This document shows, piece by piece, positions 59,265 through 64,000 of a stretch of 64,000 nucleotides of DNA. The translations under genes and the position numbers were made by a program. The stretch is from Gemmobacter sp. 24YEA27 (lineage in GTDB: Bacteria; Pseudomonadota; Alphaproteobacteria; Rhodobacterales; Rhodobacteraceae). The notes under the pieces were generated by a model. It was not told the DNA's origin. It saw only the letters and a list, made by a program, of their open reading frames with translations, and did no database searches. Location of the stretch: contig NZ_JASJPW010000009.1 in the NCBI RefSeq assembly GCF_030052995.1, forward strand, positions 5,962 to 69,961. Direction: 5' to 3'. The first letter of the stretch is position 1, and each line of letters opens with the position of its first letter.

Positions 59265-60695
59265 ATGTTTGATCAGGCAGCACTTATTATTGGCGGCGAG
59301 AACCGCCGCAGCGGCAGCGCTGGTCTGCTGGAAGTCATCAATCCCGCGACCGATGAGCTGATTGTCGGGCTGCCCCGTGCCGGGGCCGCTGAAGCGGCCG
59401 AAGCGGCGCGCCTGGCGCTGGAAGGTTTCACCGAATGGTCTGCGAAATCCGCATTTGAGCGCTATCAGATCCTGCGCCGCGCCGCGCAGCTGATGCGGGA
59501 ACGCGCGGCCGGGGCCGCCGCAGTCATGACGCGCGAACAGGGCAAGCCCCTTGCCCAGGCGCTGGCAGAGTGGAACGGCTCCGCCGATCTGCTGGACTGG
59601 TCCGCCGAAGAGGGACGGCGCACCTATGGCCGTATCGTGCCGGGCCGGGCGGCGGATATCTCACTGTCGGTGCTGCACAGGCCTGTCGGGCCGGTTGCGG
59701 TCATGGCGCCGTGGAATTTCCCTGCCTGGGGCCCGATGCAGAAGATCGCGCCGGCCCTGGCAGCCGGATGTTCCATCGTGGTGAAACCTTCGGAAGATAC
59801 GCCGGTCACCGCCTGGGCCATCGGGCGCTGCCTGCTGGATGCCGGTGTTCCGGCAAAGGCTGTCAGCGTGATCTGGGGCCGCGCCTCTGAGATTTCCGAC
59901 ACATTGATCAGGGCGCCGGAAATCCGCAAGATCTCGCTTACAGGTTCGACCCGGGTTGGCCGCATCGTCGCCGCGGCCGCCGGGGCCGAGCTGAAAAAAG
60001 TCACGATGGAGCTTGGCGGACATGCGCCGGTCATCGTGGCGGCAGATGCGGATCTCGATGCGCTGGTGCCGCAGGCCGTGACCTGGAAGTTCCGTAATGC
60101 CGGACAGGTCTGTGTCTCGCCCACCCGTTTTCTGGTGGATGATGCAGTGCATGACGAATTCGTCACGCGCTTCACCGCCGAGACGAAAAAGCTGGTCATC
60201 GGCAATGGGGCAGAGGCGGCAACCCAGATGGGGCCGCTGACGACGCTGGGCCAGCTGCAATCGGTGGATAAACTGGTTCAGGACGCGGTGGCGGACGGGG
60301 CCAGACTTGAAACCGGCGGCGCGCGGATCGGCAATACCGGCAATTTCTACACGCCGACCATCCTGTCGGGCATGACTGCTGACATGCGCGCGATGAATGA
60401 CGAACCCTTCGGCCCTCTTGCGCTGGTCATGCGGACCGGCTCGCTTGAGGATGCCCTGGCCGAGGCCAACCGCCTGGCGGTCGGGCTGGGCTCTTATGCC
60501 TTTACCCGCTCCGATGCGGTGGCCGCACGGATCGCAGCCTCGCTGCATACGGGTATGCTCGGGCTGAATCACTTCGCCCTTGCCCTGCCGGAAACGCCTT
60601 TTGGCGGTGTGCTGGACAGCGGCTTTGGCTCCGAGGGCGGGACCGAGGCGGTCCAGTCTTATATGACCACCATGCTGGTCACGCATAAGCACTGA
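59265..60695 (+). CDS. NAD(P)-dependent aldehyde dehydrogenase (succinate-semialdehyde dehydrogenase-like)
   Basis: The 476-residue protein matches the ALDH superfamily: MAPWNFPAWGPMQKIAPALA (cofactor region), LTGSTRVGRIV, catalytic Glu in KVTMELGGHAPVIV, and catalytic Cys in FRNAGQVCVSPTRF. The similarity is to the SSADH/2-oxoglutarate semialdehyde group. Start is 1 base after the lhgO stop. It is the last gene of the operon, followed by a bidirectional hairpin. With LhgO it suggests a route ending in a C4 or C5 dicarboxylate. Confidence 0.9.
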   Translation: MFDQAALIIGGENRRSGSAGLLEVINPATDELIVGLPRAGAAEAAEAARLALEGFTEWSAKSAFERYQILRRAAQLMRERAAGAAAVMTREQGKPLAQALAEWNGSADLLDWSAEEGRRTYGRIVPGRAADISLSVLHRPVGPVAVMAPWNFPAWGPMQKIAPALAAGCSIVVKPSEDTPVTAWAIGRCLLDAGVPAKAVSVIWGRASEISDTLIRAPEIRKISLTGSTRVGRIVAAAAGAELKKVTMELGGHAPVIVAADADLDALVPQAVTWKFRNAGQVCVSPTRFLVDDAVHDEFVTRFTAETKKLVIGNGAEAATQMGPLTTLGQLQSVDKLVQDAVADGARLETGGARIGNTGNFYTPTILSGMTADMRAMNDEPFGPLALVMRTGSLEDALAEANRLAVGLGSYAFTRSDAVAARIAASLHTGMLGLNHFALALPETPFGGVLDSGFGSEGGTEAVQSYMTTMLVTHKH

Positions 60696-60722
60696 AAGGC
60701 TCTCAGCATTTCGGGGAAATGA

Positions 60723-60746
60723 CGCAGGCGGCTCACACCGCCTGCG
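60723..60746. terminator. Bidirectional hairpin terminator
   Basis: CGCAGGCGG and CCGCCTGCG form a perfect 9-bp stem with a 6-base loop between the convergent aldehyde dehydrogenase and LysR genes. Confidence 0.75.
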
Positions 60747-60760
60747 AAAGAGACGGGTTG

Positions 60761-61696
60761 TCAGGATTGCGGCACTTCCGCAGTCCCGACTGATTGTTCC
60801 TGAAGACCTGCGGCCCGTTCCCGCACCATGTTCAGGAATGCCGTGAACCCTGCCGAAGGGTTGCGGCGGCCGGGATAATAAAGGCTGAAGCCAGGGCGCG
60901 GGGGCGTCCAGTCTTCCAGCAGGCGGACCAGGCGGCCAGCGGCAAGGTCTTCGGCCACGTCCTCTTCAAAGAAATAACCGATCCCGGCGCCCTCCAGCGC
61001 AGCGGCGCGGGCGATGGCGCCCTCATCCAGCGTCAGGCGGCCCCTGGCCTCGAACAGAACCTGCTCGCCGTCCTTTACGAACGGCCAACGCAGCAGCGCG
61101 CCATTGGGAAGGCGGACGCGGATACAGTGCTGTGGCGCCAGATCGGCGGGAGATTGCGGGGCGGGATGATGGGCCAGCCAGCCGGGTGAGGCCACCACGG
61201 CATGGCGCAGCGGCGCGCCGAGCGGCAGCGCGATCATGTCGCGCGGCACCAGATCGGCGGGGCGCAGGCCCAGATCGAAGCCTTCGGCGACGATATCGAC
61301 CAGCCGGCCCTCGGTTACCAGATCGACCTGCATCTCAGGGTAGCGGCGCAGAAAGGCCAGTACGAGCGGCGCCACCGCCCGCCCGGCCTGCACCGAGGCA
61401 TTGATCCGCAAAAGGCCGGAAGGTGTCGCGCTTTGCGACCGTGCCCCGTCCATAGCGGCGCGGATTTCGGCCAGTGCAGGTGTGACGCGCGCCACAAAAG
61501 CCCGTCCGGCATCGCTGAGCGAGACGCTGCGGGTGGTCCGGTTGAAAAGCCGCACGCCGAGACTGGCCTCCAGCCGCCCGACCACATGCGACAATGCGGT
61601 GGTCGACATGCCCAGATCCAGTGCCGCCGCGCGAAACGATCCGCGCCGCGCAATGGCCAGAACCGCTTCCAGCCCGTTCAGCCCGATCTCCGCCAT
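60761..61696 (-). CDS. LysR-family transcriptional regulator
   Basis: The 311-residue protein has the LysR winged helix ([40 protein letters not shown]) and the periplasmic-binding-like effector domain ([36 protein letters not shown]). ATG 61696 follows AGGATCGGG and gives the family N-terminus; the frame is open 16 codons further. It is divergent from the NTF2-like/SDR pair, which it probably controls. Confidence 0.93.
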   Translation of the reverse strand: MAEIGLNGLEAVLAIARRGSFRAAALDLGMSTTALSHVVGRLEASLGVRLFNRTTRSVSLSDAGRAFVARVTPALAEIRAAMDGARSQSATPSGLLRINASVQAGRAVAPLVLAFLRRYPEMQVDLVTEGRLVDIVAEGFDLGLRPADLVPRDMIALPLGAPLRHAVVASPGWLAHHPAPQSPADLAPQHCIRVRLPNGALLRWPFVKDGEQVLFEARGRLTLDEGAIARAAALEGAGIGYFFEEDVAEDLAAGRLVRLLEDWTPPRPGFSLYYPGRRNPSAGFTAFLNMVRERAAGLQEQSVGTAEVPQS

Positions 61697-61791
61697 TATC
61701 CCGATCCTGTCATCATAAGATGCCAGTTTATCCCGATTATCCACAAGCCCGTCGAGAGTTATGTTGCTGTCAGACCAGACAGGAGCACGCG

Positions 61792-62111
61792 ATGACCCTT
61801 CCCCCCCGATCCAGACCTATTTCACGGCGCAAGCCCCGCAGGACGGCGATGCATTGGCGGCAAGTTTCGCGCCGGATGCCATTGTCCATGATGAAGGGCA
61901 TATCCATCGCGGCCCCGAGGCGATCCGCGCCTGGTGGCTGGCCGCCCATGCGAAATACCGCCACAGCGCCGCGCCGCTTGAGCTGAGCGAAGCGGATGGC
62001 AAGGCGAGGGTGCGCGCGCGCGTGACAGGTGACTTTCCGGGCAGCCCGGCGGTTCTGACCTTCACCTTCGGGCTGACGGGCGGTCTGATCAGCGATCTGA
62101 GGATCGGCTGA
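61792..62111 (+). CDS. NTF2-like (SnoaL-type) protein (frameshifted near its start in this sequence)
   Basis: The natural start ATG 61792 leads into the C7 run 61801-61807; with one more C it reads [20 protein letters not shown] and continues through [20 protein letters not shown] and the beta-strands [17 protein letters not shown]. The intact product of about 107 residues has the cone-shaped NTF2 fold used by small isomerases and binding proteins. Its stop overlaps the start of the SDR gene. Function unknown. Confidence 0.75.
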
Positions 62112-62890
62112 TGGGCGGCTTTCTGACGCTGCAGGGCAATCGCGCCCTGATCACCGGCGGCACGCAAGGCGCGGGGGCGGCCACGGTTACCTTGTTCCGG
62201 GAGCTTGGGGCGACGGTTCTGACCACTGCCCGCCGCCACAGGGGCGATCTGCCGGAAGATATGTTCGTCGCCGCCGATCTGACCACCCTGCAAGGCTGCG
62301 AGACGGTCGCGGCGGCCGTGCAGGACCGAATGGGCGGCGTCGACATTATCATCCATATGCTCGGCGGCTCTGCCGCCCCGGCAGGCGGCTTTGCCGCGCT
62401 GGATGAGGCGGAATGGCAGGCCGCGCTCGATCTGAACCTGCTGCCCGCCGTGCGGCTCGACCGGGCCTTGCTGCCGGGAATGGTGGCACAAGGCGCGGGT
62501 GTGGTGATCCATGTCACCTCGATCCAGCGTGTGCTGCCGCTGCCCGAGGCCACGACCGCCTATGCAAGCGCCAAGGCCGCCCTCTCGGTCTACAGCAAGA
62601 GCCTGTCGAAAGAAGTGTCGCCTAAAGGCCTGCGGGTGCTGCGCGTAGCCCCAGGCTGGATCGAGACCGAAGCCTCGACCCGTCTGGCCGAACGGCTGGC
62701 GGCCGAGGCGGGCACGGATGTCGAGGGCGGCAAACGGCTGATCATGGCCGCGCTTGGCGGCATCCCGCTGGGCCGCCCTTCCTCTCCCGCCGAGATCGCG
62801 AACCTGATCGCGTTCCTCGCATCGGACCGTGCCGCCAGCATCACCGGGGCGGAATATGTGATCGACGGCGGTACCGTGCCGACCGCGTGA
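62111..62890 (+). CDS. Short-chain dehydrogenase/reductase
   Basis: The 259-residue SDR has the cofactor motif [15 protein letters not shown], the LGGSA strand, and the catalytic Tyr/Lys in [17 protein letters not shown]. The C-terminal [12 protein letters not shown] is the classical SDR ending. It starts on the last base of the NTF2-like gene. The substrate is unknown; it probably reduces a carbonyl or oxidises an alcohol together with that protein. Confidence 0.93.
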   Translation: MGGFLTLQGNRALITGGTQGAGAATVTLFRELGATVLTTARRHRGDLPEDMFVAADLTTLQGCETVAAAVQDRMGGVDIIIHMLGGSAAPAGGFAALDEAEWQAALDLNLLPAVRLDRALLPGMVAQGAGVVIHVTSIQRVLPLPEATTAYASAKAALSVYSKSLSKEVSPKGLRVLRVAPGWIETEASTRLAERLAAEAGTDVEGGKRLIMAALGGIPLGRPSSPAEIANLIAFLASDRAASITGAEYVIDGGTVPTA

Positions 62891-62897
62891 ACGGGCG

Positions 62898-63283
62898 TCA
62901 GCCGGCCTCTGCCCCCTCCCGATCATAGAGGTCCCGGCTTTGCAGCACCTGATCGACATTGGCCTCGGCCCAGATGCGCAGCGCATCCACCAGATGCGCC
63001 AGCGAGTGGCCCAGAGGGGTCAGTGTATATTCCACCTTCGGCGGGACTGCGGCAAAGACCTTGCGCTGCACGAGGCCGTCGCGCTCCAGCGCCCGCAGGG
63101 TCTGGGTCAGCATTTTCTGCGATACGCCCTCGATGCCACGGCGCAATTCGCCAAAACGCCTGGTGCCCCCATCAACAGGCCCACGACCAGCACCGCCCAT
63201 TTGTCGGAAATACAGTCAAGGATTGTCCTTGTGGGGCATGTCGCCTGAAACACATTCCAGGCCGGGAGGGTGGGCGTATCCAT
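62898..63283 (-). CDS. HxlR-family transcriptional regulator (frameshifted in this sequence)
   Basis: From ATG 63283 the sequence reads MDTPTLPAWNVFQATCPTRT and DCISDKWAVLVVGLLMGG, then loses frame at the C5 run 63166-63170; one extra base gives GGTRRFGELRRGIEGVSQKM, the HxlR recognition region. The winged-helix then continues to 62898. Intact length about 128 residues. The conserved N-terminal Cys (redox or thiol sensing in some members) is present. It is divergent from the second NTF2-like gene. Confidence 0.88.
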
Positions 63284-63293
63284 TGGTTACCTT

Positions 63294-63340
63294 TGGGTAT
63301 CTAGGGTACAAAAAGGTGCTTTCTTGCGTAAAGATACCCA
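63294..63340. promoter_or_regulatory. Inverted repeat between HxlR and NTF2-like genes
   Basis: TGGGTATCT (63294-63302) and AGATACCCA (63332-63340) are perfect 9-bp inverted repeats in the divergent intergenic region. They probably form an HxlR operator covering both promoters. Confidence 0.5.
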
Positions 63341-63388
63341 GGTCGTTAGGCCCGGGGCAAGCCTTCACCCCGTTGGAAAGAGATTGCA

Positions 63389-63781
63389 ATGAGCACTGAG
63401 ATCCTCGACATCACCCGCCGCTATTTTGCCGCCGTCGCGGCAGGCGACATCCCCGCCCTGACTGATCTTCTGGCCGAGGATCTGGTCTGGCATCAGCCGG
63501 GGCAAAGCAGCCTGTCGGGCACCTATGCCGGCCGGGATGCCGTCTTTGGCCTCATCGGTGCCTTCATGGAGCGCAGCCAGGGCAGCTTTGTCATCGACAA
63601 GGTGGGGCCCTTGCTGGCGAATGGCGATCTGGTTGCCACCACCTTGCAGTTCCGCGCCAGCCGCGAAGGCGCCGAGATGGCGATGAACGGCATCGACCTC
63701 CTCCGGATCGAAGACGGCAGGATCCGCGAAGTCTGGCTTTTCTCGGAAGATCAGGCCGCCGAAGACCGGTTCTGGGGCTGA
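63389..63781 (+). CDS. NTF2-like (ketosteroid isomerase/SnoaL family) protein
   Basis: The 130-residue protein has the NTF2-fold pattern: N-terminal helix EILDITRRYFAAVAAGD, LTDLLAEDLVWHQPG, and the strands GPLLANGDLVATTLQF and RIEDGRIREVWLFSED. Start at ATG 63389 follows GGAAAGAG. It is divergent from the HxlR gene, which likely regulates it. The activity is not known; such proteins often degrade or bind small aromatic or keto compounds. Confidence 0.88.
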   Translation: MSTEILDITRRYFAAVAAGDIPALTDLLAEDLVWHQPGQSSLSGTYAGRDAVFGLIGAFMERSQGSFVIDKVGPLLANGDLVATTLQFRASREGAEMAMNGIDLLRIEDGRIREVWLFSEDQAAEDRFWG

Positions 63782-64000
63782 CTATTGATCTGAGGGCAAC
63801 ACGCAGCCCGGCCAATCCCACGGGAGCCCGGCGAGAGCTGTTGTGCCTGGGCTGTTCCCTCACTGCGGTGAGCACCCTGACGCGCGGCGCGCTGTCAGGG
63901 ATGGGCCAGGGTCACGTCTCAAAGTCTTCGCGCCCGACCTTTTGTACGGGCGTTTCAGCATTGATCCGCGCCGCTGATCCGCGCCCCGCAAGCAGGCAGC

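Overview
The window is about 64 kb of GC-rich DNA. Its gene content (LivFG-type ABC genes, MlrC-family protein, FCD-type GntR regulators, IS5-family elements, mobilisation genes, a giant RTX-type surface protein) fits an alphaproteobacterium of the Rhodobacter/Paracoccus group. A MOB relaxase module and many catabolic ABC operons suggest a large plasmid, chromid or other accessory replicon. No rRNA, tRNA, CRISPR array or replication initiator gene was found.

Layout. 1-4.4 kb: end of a branched-chain-type ABC transporter (LivG tail, LivF) followed by an N-carbamoyl-amino-acid/allantoate-type amidohydrolase, an MlrC-family protein and a GntR regulator, all co-directional. 4.4-5.1 kb: low-GC, gene-poor DNA with a decayed-looking frame. 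5.1-13.5 kb: plasmid-type block with a soluble FtsH-like AAA+/M41 protease, a zinc-ribbon GIY-YIG protein, a small unknown gene, a ribbon-helix-helix protein, a relaxase, a MobC-like gene, a DNA-binding accessory gene and a MOSC protein. 13.6-15.0 kb: a TetR gene behind a (CAG)15 tract, cut by an IS903-like element. 15.2-40 kb: the most distinctive region. It has a P-domain/Ig-like/beta-barrel autotransporter-like gene and a giant RTX-type protein (about 3630 residues once two frameshifts are bridged), both preceded by the same 46-bp upstream element. Next come a DUF3467 protein, a HlyD protein with a cytoplasmic head, a PqqD-like/M50-protease/HlyD fusion, a TolC lipoprotein, a second HlyD and an Omp85-type barrel without POTRA domains. 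Two small genes and a divergent two-component pair follow. There is no ABC ATPase in this secretion locus, so it looks like an unusual export/processing system for the giant protein.

40-41 kb: an IS5-family (IS427-like) element with a damaged transposase and a WYL-regulator remnant. 41.2-48.8 kb: a minus-strand operon coding malonyl-CoA decarboxylase, malonyl-CoA synthetase, an M20 peptidase and a polar-amino-acid-type ABC transporter. I propose it takes up and splits an N-malonylated (or otherwise N-acylated) amino acid. 49-51 kb: an unknown gene, galE and a mannose-phosphate cupin remnant. 51-60.7 kb: a catabolic locus with a GMC oxidoreductase, a GMC/FAD-oxidase deletion chimera, a GntR regulator, and divergently a sugar-type ABC transporter, L-2-hydroxyglutarate oxidase and an aldehyde dehydrogenase. 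60.7-63.8 kb: LysR, NTF2-like, SDR, HxlR and a second NTF2-like gene.

At least eleven otherwise intact genes or gene parts are broken by what looks like one missing base, nearly always in a G or C run. This pattern is more typical of base-calling or assembly errors than of genuine decay. Those genes are listed as single CDSs with the break position given; truncations and fusions that one base cannot explain are listed as pseudogenes.
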